DNA of 64,000 bases from NCBI GenBank assembly GCA_001941045.1, contig MSHD01000007.1, positions 163,572 to 227,571 of the forward strand. The letters are read 5' to 3'. The notes under the pieces are model-generated. The model searched no databases. It was not told where the DNA came from and worked only from the letters and a program-made list of their open reading frames with translations. Position 1 is the stretch's first letter. Each line of letters starts with the position of its first letter. The DNA comes from Lachnospiraceae bacterium Zagget2 (GTDB lineage Bacteria > Bacillota > Clostridia > Lachnospirales > Lachnospiraceae). Both the position numbers and the translations under genes were made by a program. Positions 8,619 to 16,403 of the stretch are shown here, piece by piece.

Positions 8619-9503
8619 ATGAAAAGATGGTTATCGTTGTTTACAGCTGTGGTGATGCTGGCGACCCTGCTGCCGACCGGAGCTCTGCGCGCGGAGGCTG
8701 CCGGGACGGCTGTGCTGGCTCTAGGCGCAGATCTCAGCGATTCGGAACGTGAGAGCGTCCTGTCACAGATGGGGATCACGGAGGAAGAGGCGGCTTCCTA
8801 TGAGACGATCTATATTACAAATGCCATGGAACACGAGTACCTGGACGATTCGCTGGGCTCCACGGTCGTCGGTACGCGCGCGCTCTCTTCTGTGCTGCTG
8901 ATACCGCAGGAGAGCGGCGTGGGACTTTCGGTGGAGACGCATAATATCAGTTATTGTACGGTCGCCATGTACCGCAATGCGCTGCTGACAGCGGGTGTGA
9001 GTGATGCGAAGGTGATTGTAGCTGCGCCGTTTTCCATCAGCGGCACGGCAGCTCTGATCGGGGCTGTGAAGGCATATGAGACTTACAGCGGTACGGAGGT
9101 CAGTGACGAGGCCTTTGAGGTGGCGACGGATGAACTGGTGCTGACCGGAGAGCTGAGCGAGGAACTGGACTCAGAGGAGATATCAGATCTGATTGCCTAT
9201 CTGAAGCAGCAGGTCGCGGAGCAGGGACTGGATGACCCGGATAAGCTCACGGAGCTCGTATCGCAGGCGGCTGCGGAGATGGATCTGGAGCTGACGGATG
9301 AGCAGATTTCGCAGATCGTGAATCTGCTGTTGAAGCTGAATAATCTGGATATTGACGTGGACACTCTGGTGTCGCAGGCGCAGGATCTGTACAGCAAGAT
9401 AGAATCCCTCGGGATTGACATAGACAGCGAGAAGGTCGGGAATTTTATCACTCGTTTCATATCGTCCATATGGGATCTGATCCAGAGCTTTCTCTCAAAG
9501 TAA
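8619..9503 (+). CDS. DUF1002 secreted protein
   Basis: 294-residue exported protein of the DUF1002 family. Signal peptide at residues 1-25 (MKRWLSLFTAVVML..., cleavage after AEA). The family core includes LGADLSDSERESVLSQMGI, a Ser-rich strand near SSVLLIPQ, the YRNALLTAGVSDAKVIVAAP segment and SGTAALIGAVKAYE. The C-terminal half is acidic and helical, with Leu/Asp repeats. The ATG at 8619 is nine bases from GGGAG; upstream in-frame starts would break the signal peptide. The function of DUF1002 is not known. Its gene follows a lipase-like hydrolase, which may mean a shared envelope or lipid role. Confidence 0.75.
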   Translation: MKRWLSLFTAVVMLATLLPTGALRAEAAGTAVLALGADLSDSERESVLSQMGITEEEAASYETIYITNAMEHEYLDDSLGSTVVGTRALSSVLLIPQESGVGLSVETHNISYCTVAMYRNALLTAGVSDAKVIVAAPFSISGTAALIGAVKAYETYSGTEVSDEAFEVATDELVLTGELSEELDSEEISDLIAYLKQQVAEQGLDDPDKLTELVSQAAAEMDLELTDEQISQIVNLLLKLNNLDIDVDTLVSQAQDLYSKIESLGIDIDSEKVGNFITRFISSIWDLIQSFLSK

Positions 9504-9509
9504 GCGTGA

Positions 9510-9776
9510 TCAGTCTTCCTCTATAACGTGAAATTCCAGATAATCAAAATCAATGTGCTCGACGAAGCTGTCCTGCCGGAAACGGGTTCTGGCATGACGC
9601 TGAAATTCTCTGATATTAGAGTCGAGCCAGATCGGTTTTCCAAGGTCAAAGGCGCTGCAGATCTCGTCCAGCGCCCGGAAAACCTTGTGTGTGCGTGTAT
9701 CCAGGCTATCGTCGCAGATCGTGATATCTTCACGCAGATGATTGTCTTTTATGATTTTTCCCCATATACGGAACAT
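9510..9776 (-). CDS. small conserved hypothetical protein
   Basis: 88-residue protein without signal peptide or membrane segment. I recognise the pattern from clostridial genomes as a conserved unnamed family: it starts MFRIWGKIIKDN, has an ICDDSLDTRTHKVF core, then LGKPIWLDSNIREFQRHA and ends EFHVIEED. It is charged, mixed alpha/beta and has no enzyme motif. The start has GGAGGG at a good distance on the minus strand. It is convergent with the DUF1002 gene, six bases apart, with no clear terminator between them. An overlapping frame on the plus strand is less convincing. Confidence 0.7.
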   Translation of the reverse strand: MFRIWGKIIKDNHLREDITICDDSLDTRTHKVFRALDEICSAFDLGKPIWLDSNIREFQRHARTRFRQDSFVEHIDFDYLEFHVIEED

Positions 9777-9869
9777 GGAACGCCCTCCAAACGCTTATTT
9801 TAAGAGGAAGTATAGCGGTTTTGGACCATGTTGTAAAGAGGCGGATCTAAGCAGGAGGTAAAAAAGAAA

Positions 9870-10523
9870 ATGGCGGAGGAGATGAGTATCCGGGAATATA
9901 TCCGCAGGAAACCGCGGGAGGATGGTTTTGAGACGGCTATGTTTATCTATCAGTCTGCGCTGGATCAGATGAACAGTCGCATTGAGGTGCTGAATGGCGA
10001 GCTGAATCATGTATATTCTTATAATCCGATCGAATATGTGAAATCGCGCCTGAAGACGCCGGAGAGTATCATGAAAAAGCTCCGGAAACAGGGACACGAT
10101 GTCGGTATCGATGATATGATCGAGTATGTCAATGACATTGCGGGCGTACGGATCACCTGTTCCTTTTTCTCGGAGATTCAGTTTCTGGCGGCGATGCTCG
10201 CGCGGCAGGATAATCTCACTGTGCTCAGCATCAAGGATTATCTGGGTCATCCGAAGGAGAGCGGATACAAGAGTTATCACATGCTGCTCCTCGTTCCGGT
10301 CGCGCTGACGGATGCGGTTGTTCCCACGAAGGTAGAAGTGCAGATCCGGACGATGGCGATGGATTTCTGGGCCAGTCTTGAGCATAAGATTTATTATAAG
10401 TACGAAGGAAATGCGCCGGACTATTTTGCGCGGGAGCTTCGCGAGTGCGCTTCGATTATCTCGAAGCTGGATGCAAAGATGATGTCGCTGAACGATGCGA
10501 TGAAAAAGATGGATGGCGAATAG
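9870..10523 (+). CDS. small alarmone synthetase (GTP pyrophosphokinase, RelQ/YjbM type)
   Basis: Predicted synthase of (p)ppGpp from ATP and GDP/GTP, 217 residues. One RelA/SpoT synthetase domain and no HD hydrolase, TGS or ACT domain, which is the small alarmone synthetase layout. Visible motifs: YSYNPIEYVKSRLK, the metal/nucleotide segment NDIAGVRITCSF, the G-loop-like HPKESGYKSYH, and EVQIRTMAMDFWASLEHKI, where the Glu/Gln are catalytic. A helical tail follows, as in RelQ tetramers. It is a single gene ended by a GC-rich hairpin. The next gene is a pyrophosphatase, but with a separate promoter. Confidence 0.88.
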   Translation: MAEEMSIREYIRRKPREDGFETAMFIYQSALDQMNSRIEVLNGELNHVYSYNPIEYVKSRLKTPESIMKKLRKQGHDVGIDDMIEYVNDIAGVRITCSFFSEIQFLAAMLARQDNLTVLSIKDYLGHPKESGYKSYHMLLLVPVALTDAVVPTKVEVQIRTMAMDFWASLEHKIYYKYEGNAPDYFARELRECASIISKLDAKMMSLNDAMKKMDGE

Positions 10524-10532
10524 ATGAGGAGT

Positions 10533-10560
10533 GCCCCGGCAATACGGATGCCGGGGCTAT
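10533..10560 (+). terminator. hairpin after alarmone synthetase
   Basis: GCCCCGGCA (10533-10541) pairs perfectly with TGCCGGGGC (10549-10557). Only a short T/A run follows, so termination strength is uncertain. Confidence 0.65.
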
Positions 10561-10759
10561 TATGAAAAAATCTGTCTATCTGCTTTTGAGAATTCAATCA
10601 TTTCTGATCTGAGAACACTATAGCAGTAAAATGTGAATAAAATATGAATAATCTTTTAATATAATGTAAATTCTAAACAAAATCCAACGACAACTTCGAA
10701 AAATAATGTGCAAAATAGATAAATAAAGATAGCAAACCGCGAGCGGGTCATCGTGCTTG

Positions 10760-10788
10760 TTGTCAAAAATAACAAAAGGTGCTATGAT
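10760..10788 (+). promoter_or_regulatory. promoter of CBS pyrophosphatase
   Basis: TTGTCA (10760-10765), 17-bp spacer, TATGAT (10783-10788). The preceding stretch (about 10565-10740) is very A/T-rich and holds no gene I can support; it may act as an UP element. Confidence 0.75.
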
Positions 10789-10817
10789 AGAGCCGTACAA
10801 GGAGGAGGATTTTAGAT

Positions 10818-12464
10818 ATGGCACTGACCAAATCACCTGTCTATGTGATCGGGCATAAGAACCCGGATACGGACTCGATCTGCTCGGCGCTGGCCTATGC
10901 AGAGCTGAAAAACAGGCTTGAGGGCGGCGGATACTGCGCAGCGAGAGCCGGACAGATCAACCAGGAGACACAGTATGTACTGAATTTTTTTCAGGCGCAG
11001 GCGCCGGTCTATATACCGGATGTCATGACGGAAGTAAGCGATATGGAGATCCGCCGGACAGAGGGAGTATCCGGAGAGATATCCTTGAAAAAAGCCTGGA
11101 ATATGATGCGGGAGCAGGGTGTCGTGACACTGCCGATCACGGAAGGGCAGAAGCTGCAGGGACTGATCACGATCGGCGATATTGCCAACGCTTACATGGA
11201 TGTATATGACAACTGTATCCTGTCCGTGGCGAAGACTTCCTACCGGAATATTCTGGAGACCCTGGATGCGGAACTGTTGATCGGCGATATCGACGCGATT
11301 TTCGACCACGGCGATGTCGTCATTGCAGCGGCGAATCCGGACGTGATGGAGGACTTTATCCACGAGGGGGATATGGTCATCCTCGGAAATCGCTACGAGT
11401 CACAGCTCTGCGCAATTGAGATGAACGCGGCATGTATCATTGTCTGCATGAATGCAAAGGTCTCGAAGACGATCCGGAAGCTGGCGCAGGAGCATGGCTG
11501 CAGCATCATCGTGACGCCACATGACACCTTTACGGTGGCGCGCATGATCAACCAGAGTATGCCGATCTCCCATTTCATGAAGAGAGACCGGCTGATCACG
11601 TTCCGCGTGAATTCAAAGACAGAAGATATTCGCGGGATCATGGGTGAGAAGCGCCACCGCGATTTCCCGATCCTCGATCTGGATGACAATTATATCGGCA
11701 TGATTTCCCGCCGGAACCTGCTGAATCTGCGCAAGAAGCGCGTAGTGCTGATGGATCACAACGAAGCGGGACAGACGGTGGATGGTATCGGCTATGCGGA
11801 GATCCTGGAGATTATTGACCACCACCGGATCGGCACGCTCGAGACGCTCGAGCCGGTCTACTTCCGCAATCAGCCGCTCGGCAGTACAGCCACGATTGTC
11901 TATCAGATGTATCAGGAGAATGGGGTGGAGATCCCCAAAAAGATCGCGGGTCTTCTGATGGCGGCGATCATCTCTGACACGCTGATGTTCCGCTCTCCGA
12001 CCTGCACGGCGGTGGATCGCGCGGCGGCGGAGGAGCTTTCCGGGATTTGCGGCGTGGAGATCGAAGAATTTGCGATCGACATGTTCAGCGCGGGCAGCGA
12101 TATGAGCTCCCGCAGCGCAAAGGAGATCTTCGAGCAGGACAAGAAGAAATTTGACGTCGGCGAGGTTTCCTTTATCGTGTCCCAGATCAACAGTATGAAC
12201 TCCATCGAGCTGGGCGAAGTGAAGGAAAAGCTCGTGCCTTATCTGACGGAGCATTTCGAAGACCTCGGCGTGGATATGTGTTATGTGATGCTCACGCATA
12301 TCGTGAAGGAGAACACGGAGCTGCTCTGTTTCGGCTCCGGCGCGGAGGCGACGGCAGTCGAAGCGTTCCAGCTGAAAGAAGACGCGAAACCGCTCGTCCT
12401 GAAGGGACTTGTGTCGCGTAAGAAGCAGCTGATCCCGAGTCTGGTGACAGTGCTGCAGAAATAG
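10818..12464 (+). CDS. manganese-dependent inorganic pyrophosphatase with CBS and DRTGG domains
   Basis: Family II pyrophosphatase, hydrolysing PPi to phosphate, 548 residues. The DHH domain starts with GHKNPDTDSICSA (about residues 12-24). A large regulatory insert follows, with CBS repeats around a DRTGG domain (about residues 70-300). The DHH part resumes at VVLMDHNEAGQTV and EIIDHHRIG. The C-terminal DHHA2 domain ends with SRKKQLIPS. In characterised CBS-PPases the insert binds AMP, ADP or diadenosine polyphosphates. The start is an ATG after AAGGAGGAGG. It lies next to a (p)ppGpp synthetase, and both link to nucleotide stress, but each has its own promoter. Confidence 0.92.
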   Translation: MALTKSPVYVIGHKNPDTDSICSALAYAELKNRLEGGGYCAARAGQINQETQYVLNFFQAQAPVYIPDVMTEVSDMEIRRTEGVSGEISLKKAWNMMREQGVVTLPITEGQKLQGLITIGDIANAYMDVYDNCILSVAKTSYRNILETLDAELLIGDIDAIFDHGDVVIAAANPDVMEDFIHEGDMVILGNRYESQLCAIEMNAACIIVCMNAKVSKTIRKLAQEHGCSIIVTPHDTFTVARMINQSMPISHFMKRDRLITFRVNSKTEDIRGIMGEKRHRDFPILDLDDNYIGMISRRNLLNLRKKRVVLMDHNEAGQTVDGIGYAEILEIIDHHRIGTLETLEPVYFRNQPLGSTATIVYQMYQENGVEIPKKIAGLLMAAIISDTLMFRSPTCTAVDRAAAEELSGICGVEIEEFAIDMFSAGSDMSSRSAKEIFEQDKKKFDVGEVSFIVSQINSMNSIELGEVKEKLVPYLTEHFEDLGVDMCYVMLTHIVKENTELLCFGSGAEATAVEAFQLKEDAKPLVLKGLVSRKKQLIPSLVTVLQK

Positions 12465-12479
12465 ACTGCAGCGGTTCCG

Positions 12480-12514
12480 AACAGCAGGCCTTTCGAGCGC
12501 CTGCTGTTTTTTGT
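12480..12514 (+). terminator. terminator after CBS pyrophosphatase
   Basis: AACAGCAGGC (12480-12489) pairs with GCCTGCTGTT (12499-12508), followed by a T run. Confidence 0.9.
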
Positions 12515-12558
12515 TGAGAAAAGATATCATTAATTTCTGGATTTTCGCATAGAGTTAG

Positions 12559-12587
12559 TTGACTTTAACAAAAGTTAGCTATATAAT
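12559..12587 (+). promoter_or_regulatory. promoter of feo operon
   Basis: TTGACT (12559-12564), 17-bp spacer, TATAAT (12582-12587). Predicted start near 12594, directly beside the Fur-like box. Confidence 0.85.
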
Positions 12588-12594
12588 ACTGCAT

Positions 12595-12614
12595 GTAAAT
12601 GATAGTCGTTTTCA
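12595..12614 (+). promoter_or_regulatory. Fur box of feo operon
   Basis: The 19 bases at 12595-12613 match the classic Fur box in 14 of 19 positions, and TGATAGT-C-GTTTTCA (12600-12614) matches the 7-1-7 form in 11 of 14. It lies over the predicted transcription start, so bound repressor with Fe2+ would block the promoter. The position fits iron repression of feoA/feoB. Confidence 0.65.
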
Positions 12615-12650
12615 ATAACATGCCTGCGATCAGGAGAAAAGAGGGAGCAT

Positions 12651-12863
12651 ATGGCAGTAGCACTCATGAGCATTGGTGAAAAGCGCGTGGTGAAAGGTGT
12701 GCGCGGAAAAGACGAAGTGATCCGCCACCTGGAGGACATGGGCTTTGTGGCCGGCGCGGTCGTGGAATGCGTCGCGGATACCCCGGGAGGGAAGATTCTT
12801 CTCGTGAAGGGCGTACGTGTTGCGCTTGATAGAGGGCTTGCGTCCAAGATCATGGTGGCCTGA
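12651..12863 (+). CDS. feoA: FeoA domain protein (first copy)
   Basis: 70-residue SH3-like FeoA protein, a small cytosolic partner of the FeoB Fe2+ transporter. Visible family pattern: a VIRHLEDMGFVAGAVVECV core and VKGVRVALDRGLASKIMV. The ATG follows GAGGGAGC. It is the first gene of the operon, 25 bases before a second, different FeoA. Tandem FeoA genes are common in Clostridia. The two differ in sequence, so they are not a recent duplication. Confidence 0.88.
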   Translation: MAVALMSIGEKRVVKGVRGKDEVIRHLEDMGFVAGAVVECVADTPGGKILLVKGVRVALDRGLASKIMVA

Positions 12864-12888
12864 TGGGAACGGCAGGAAGGAGAACAGT

Positions 12889-13110
12889 ATGCAGACTTTG
12901 AGAGAAGCAAAGGTAGGGAGCACGGTGAAGGTCGTGAAGATCAGCGGCTCCGGTCCGATCAAGCGCCGTATCATGGATATGGGCATCACGAAGGGCGCTG
13001 AGATTTACATCCGCAAGGTGGCGCCGCTCGGCGATCCGGTCGAGGTGACGGTCCGCGGATATGAGCTGTCTCTGAGAAAAGAGGATGCACAGATGGTGGA
13101 GGTCGAGTAG
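12889..13110 (+). CDS. feoA: FeoA domain protein (second copy)
   Basis: 73-residue FeoA/SH3-like protein: MQTLREAKVGSTVKVVKI, KRRIMDMGITKGAEIYI, APLGDPVEVTVRGYELSLRK. This is the more typical FeoA pattern (the GDPxxxxxRGYxLSLR motif). The frame runs upstream to 12817, but AAGGAG (12877-12882) places the start at 12889. It is 75 bases upstream of feoB. Confidence 0.9.
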   Translation: MQTLREAKVGSTVKVVKISGSGPIKRRIMDMGITKGAEIYIRKVAPLGDPVEVTVRGYELSLRKEDAQMVEVE

Positions 13111-13185
13111 ACCATCAGAATGCTGCAAAATGCAGCTTATTTTTAAGAATATTGGTTAGAAAAAGCCAACCACGAGGAGGAAAAA

Positions 13186-15702
13186 ATGGCGATGAAAATT
13201 GCACTTGCCGGCAACCCGAACTGCGGCAAAACGACTCTGTTCAACGCACTGACCGGCGCGAACCAGTACATCGGAAACTGGCCGGGCGTTACCGTTGAGA
13301 AGAAGGAAGGAAAACTGAAGGGACATTCGGATATTGTCATCACGGACCTTCCGGGTATTTATTCGCTTTCTCCGTATACGCTGGAGGAAGTGGTAGCGAG
13401 AAACTATCTGATCAATGAGCGCCCGGACGCGATCCTGAATATCATCGACGGGACGAATCTGGAGCGTAATCTCTACCTCTCCACGCAGGTGGTGGAGCTG
13501 GGAATTCCGGTCGTCATGGCGGTCAACATGATGGATCTGGTCGAGAAAGCCGGAGACAAGATTTACATTGACAAGCTGAGCGAGCAGATGGGCTGCGAGG
13601 TCGTCGAGATCTCCGCACTGAAGGGCACCGGTATCACGGAGGCCACGGAGAAGGTTGTCAAGGCTGCAGAGTCAGGAGCGGCGCAGCAGATCGTACATAA
13701 ATTTGATAAAAAGGTCGAGGACGCGCTGAACTCCATCGAGGAAAAACTCGGAGACAGCGTAGCGGAGGCGCAGAAGCGTTTCTTTGCGATCAAGCTCCTC
13801 GAGAACGACAGCAAGATCGCGGAGCAGATGAAGAGCGCGCCGGACGTCTCCGCGGAGATTTCTGCTATCGAGGAAGCCTTCGACGACGACTCCGAGAGCG
13901 TGATCACGAGCGAGCGCTACGAGTATATTTCTTCTATAATAGGAAGCTGTATGAAGAAGGCAGCGGGAAATAAGGAGAAGCTCTCCACGTCGGATAAGAT
14001 CGACCGCATTGTGACGAACCGTATCCTGGCGCTGCCGATCTTCGCGCTGGTTATGTTCCTGGTCTACTATATCGCGATGTCCACGATCGGCGCGGCGGCG
14101 ACTGACTGGACGAACGACAATCTGTTCGGCGACGGCTTCCATCTCTTTGGTATGGGCACGGCGCAGTACGAGGAAGTTTCCGAGGAGTACGGCGGAGCGG
14201 CGGAGATCGTGAACGGTTTCGCGGCGGACGCCGGAGTGGATGAGATCGCGGACGCACTCGACGAGGAAGCGGATGAGTATGATCCGGAAGCAGCAGCGGG
14301 CGTGGTGACGGAGCTGGTCGCCATGTACAGCGCCGGTGATATGATTACCTATGAAGTAGAAGATGAGGAGACGCTCGAAATCTCCGAGGAGGAAGCCTCC
14401 TATGAGGATCTCACGGAAGCGGCCGCGGTCCTGGAAGCATATGGCTATGAGTCACCAGACCCGGCGGATTATGGCACTTTCATCCCGAGTATTCCGGATG
14501 CGATCGCCGGTGCGCTGGAGTCTGTGAACTGTGCAGAGTGGCTCAGCGGTCTGATCCTTGACGGTATCGTCGCCGGTCTCGGCGCGGTGCTCGGCTTTGT
14601 GCCGCAGATGCTGGTGCTCTTCTTCCTGCTGGCGATTCTGGAATACTGCGGGTACATGGCGCGTATCGCCTTTATCCTTGACCGTATCTTCCGCAGGTTC
14701 GGCCTGTCCGGAAAGTCCTTCATCCCGATGCTGGTCAGCATGGGCTGCGGTGTGCCGGGTATCATGGCGAGCCGGACGATAGAAAATGAAAAAGACCGTA
14801 GGATGACGATCATCACCACGACCTTCATCCCCTGCGGCGCGAAGGTGCCGTTCATCGCGATGATCGTTGGCGCGTTGCTGGGCGGCAATCCGCTCATCGC
14901 GACGGCCTGCTATTTCATGGGCGTGGCGGCAGTGATCTGCTCCGGTATTATCCTGAAAAAGACGAGCGTCTTCGCGGGCGATCCGGCTCCCTTTGTAATG
15001 GAGCTGCCGGCCTATCATATGCCGACGATCGGATCGATCCTGCGCAGCACCTGGGAGCGCGGCTGGTCCTTCATCAAGAAGGCCGGTACGATTATCACCC
15101 TGTCGACGATCGTGATCTGGTTCACGACCTACTTCGGCTTTGCTCCGGACGGATTCCGCATGCTGGCTGAGGAGGAGATCGACTACAGCATTCTGGCAAC
15201 GATCGGCAACGCGATTGCCTGGATCTTCATCCCGCAGGGCTGGGGCAACTGGCAGGCGGCAGTGGCCTCTATCACAGGCCTCGTGGCGAAGGAAAATATC
15301 GTCGGTACGCTCGGCATCCTCTATGCGAACGGTGAGGGCAGCGTGTGGCAGAACATGGCGGCGGCCTTTGGCGGGACCAGTGGCAGCACGATAGCGGTCG
15401 GCTACTCCTTCCTGCTCTTCAACCTGCTCTGCGCACCGTGCTTTGCTGCGATGGGCGCGATCAAGCGTGAGATGAACAGCGCGAAGTGGTTCTGGATCGC
15501 GATCGGTTATCAGTGCGGCCTGGCCTATCTGGTGTCCCTGGTCGTATTTCGGATCGTCGGTCTGTTCACCGGCGAGTGTGGATTTGGTATCTTTACAATT
15601 ATTGCAATCGCGATTATCATAGGATTTATCTATCTGCTGTTCCGGCCGATGCCGAAGGAAAAGAGCAGCAGAGTGCAGGCGAAAGGAATGGCGAAGGCGT
15701 AA
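13186..15702 (+). CDS. feoB: ferrous iron transport protein B
   Basis: Fe2+ transporter of 838 residues. The N-terminal G domain has G1 GNPNCGKTT (residues 9-17), G3 DLPGIYSLSPYT and G4 NMMD. A helical GDI-like domain (about 170-260) follows, then the membrane part with Gate motifs including FIPMLVSMGCGVPGIMASR, where the Cys is typical. An acidic insert of about 110 residues (about 322-435) lies between the first membrane helix and LILDGIVAGLGAVLGFVPQM. It is predicted to be outside the cell and is not part of the core family. The start is an ATG after GAGGAGG. Confidence 0.95.
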   Translation: MAMKIALAGNPNCGKTTLFNALTGANQYIGNWPGVTVEKKEGKLKGHSDIVITDLPGIYSLSPYTLEEVVARNYLINERPDAILNIIDGTNLERNLYLSTQVVELGIPVVMAVNMMDLVEKAGDKIYIDKLSEQMGCEVVEISALKGTGITEATEKVVKAAESGAAQQIVHKFDKKVEDALNSIEEKLGDSVAEAQKRFFAIKLLENDSKIAEQMKSAPDVSAEISAIEEAFDDDSESVITSERYEYISSIIGSCMKKAAGNKEKLSTSDKIDRIVTNRILALPIFALVMFLVYYIAMSTIGAAATDWTNDNLFGDGFHLFGMGTAQYEEVSEEYGGAAEIVNGFAADAGVDEIADALDEEADEYDPEAAAGVVTELVAMYSAGDMITYEVEDEETLEISEEEASYEDLTEAAAVLEAYGYESPDPADYGTFIPSIPDAIAGALESVNCAEWLSGLILDGIVAGLGAVLGFVPQMLVLFFLLAILEYCGYMARIAFILDRIFRRFGLSGKSFIPMLVSMGCGVPGIMASRTIENEKDRRMTIITTTFIPCGAKVPFIAMIVGALLGGNPLIATACYFMGVAAVICSGIILKKTSVFAGDPAPFVMELPAYHMPTIGSILRSTWERGWSFIKKAGTIITLSTIVIWFTTYFGFAPDGFRMLAEEEIDYSILATIGNAIAWIFIPQGWGNWQAAVASITGLVAKENIVGTLGILYANGEGSVWQNMAAAFGGTSGSTIAVGYSFLLFNLLCAPCFAAMGAIKREMNSAKWFWIAIGYQCGLAYLVSLVVFRIVGLFTGECGFGIFTIIAIAIIIGFIYLLFRPMPKEKSSRVQAKGMAKA

Positions 15703-15851
15703 TGGGAACTCTGGTAGTAGGTCTGGTGGTCCTGGCCATAGTGGCGGCGGCAGTTCGCAGCATCTGGAAGGATCACAAGTCCGGAAAAGGCTGCGCAGGC
15801 TGCAGCCATGGCTGTGGAGGCTGCTCGAAATGCGGGACGACGAAAGACTGA
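15702..15851 (+). CDS. FeoB-associated Cys-rich membrane protein
   Basis: 49-residue protein with one N-terminal membrane helix (about residues 3-20, GTLVVGLVVLAIVAAAV), a short basic stretch and a Cys-rich tail of five Cys in a CxxC/GC pattern. This matches the FeoB-associated Cys-rich family (FeoC-like in Firmicutes). The start ATG overlaps the feoB stop by one base (TAATG), a sign of translational coupling. It may bind Fe2+ or Fe-S near the transporter; this is inferred from neighbourhood and Cys content. Confidence 0.85.
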   Translation: MGTLVVGLVVLAIVAAAVRSIWKDHKSGKGCAGCSHGCGGCSKCGTTKD

Positions 15852-16252
15852 TCCGCGTTGCGCGGGAAAAGGATAAAATACTGGATCTGTTTCGCAGCCG
15901 CGGCATGCGGATCACGAAGCAGCGCAGGCTGATCCTCGATATCGTATTTGAGCAGGAGTGCACGAGCTGCAAGGAGATCTACTACCGCGCCGCGAAGCGG
16001 GACAAAAATATCGGCATTGCGACCGTCTATCGCATGGTAAATGTACTGAGCGAGCTCGGCGTGTTCCGCACGAACACGCCCTACCAGCTCGACCAGGCCT
16101 ACCAGGAGAAAACGCGCGGCTGCCGCGTGATCCTGAAGAATCAGCGCGAGGTGGAGCTGAGCAGTGAGGAGCTGATCGGTGCGCTGACCGAAGCGCTGAA
16201 GAGGAAGGGCTGCGAGGGCAGCCCGGAGGTCGAGCGGGTCGTGCTGATGTAA
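15830..16252 (+). CDS. Fur-like winged-helix regulator lacking visible metal ligands
   Basis: 140-residue protein with a Fur-type DNA-binding domain: RSRGMRITKQRRLILDIVFEQ, then the recognition region NIGIATVYRMVNVLSELGVF. The usual C-terminal dimerisation part is replaced by a short segment, and the HHH, HxHxxC and CxxC metal sites of Fur/PerR/Zur are not visible; only a few scattered Cys remain. Start ATG at 15830, overlapping the previous gene by 22 bases, so it belongs to the feo operon. It could regulate the Fur box at 12595-12614 without sensing iron the usual way, or act with a partner. Its own target is inferred. Confidence 0.75.
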   Translation: MRDDERLIRVAREKDKILDLFRSRGMRITKQRRLILDIVFEQECTSCKEIYYRAAKRDKNIGIATVYRMVNVLSELGVFRTNTPYQLDQAYQEKTRGCRVILKNQREVELSSEELIGALTEALKRKGCEGSPEVERVVLM

Positions 16253-16276
16253 CGAGACCAGATAAACCGGGGTATA

Positions 16277-16305
16277 TTGACAAATTTCCAGACAGAAAGT
16301 ATACT
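16277..16305 (+). promoter_or_regulatory. promoter of sodium:solute symporter
   Basis: Perfect TTGACA (16277-16282), 17-bp spacer, TATACT (16300-16305). Transcription would start near 16312, immediately before the structured leader. Confidence 0.88.
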
Positions 16306-16313
16306 TTGCTTAA

Positions 16314-16356
16314 CGGGGCAAGGATGCCATCCATATCGGTTTGGCAGCTTGCCCCG
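16314..16356 (+). promoter_or_regulatory. structured leader RNA, possible riboswitch
   Basis: Nine base pairs CGGGGCAAG (16314-16322) / CTTGCCCCG (16348-16356) close a stem with an inner TGCCA (16325-16329) / TGGCA (16342-16346) helix and a 12-nt loop. No T run follows, so it is not a simple terminator. A second pair of competing hairpins (16366-16388) precedes the AAGGAGGG site. The gene is a sodium-coupled transporter, so a Na+-sensing or ligand-sensing element is plausible; I cannot confirm a family without a covariance search. Confidence 0.5.
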
Positions 16357-16403
16357 AATCTATTTCACAGGAAATACACTGTGTTTCCAGAAGGAGGGAA
16401 TGT

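Noticed and set aside
10618..10836. 72-codon frame in the A/T-rich stretch before the pyrophosphatase
   Set aside because: It covers the promoter of the next gene on the other strand, has no ribosome site and no recognisable pattern.
14452..15972. 506-codon frame antisense to feoB
   Set aside because: Low-complexity Arg/Asp/His-rich translation, no start site, and it covers feoB, the Cys-rich gene and the Fur-like gene.
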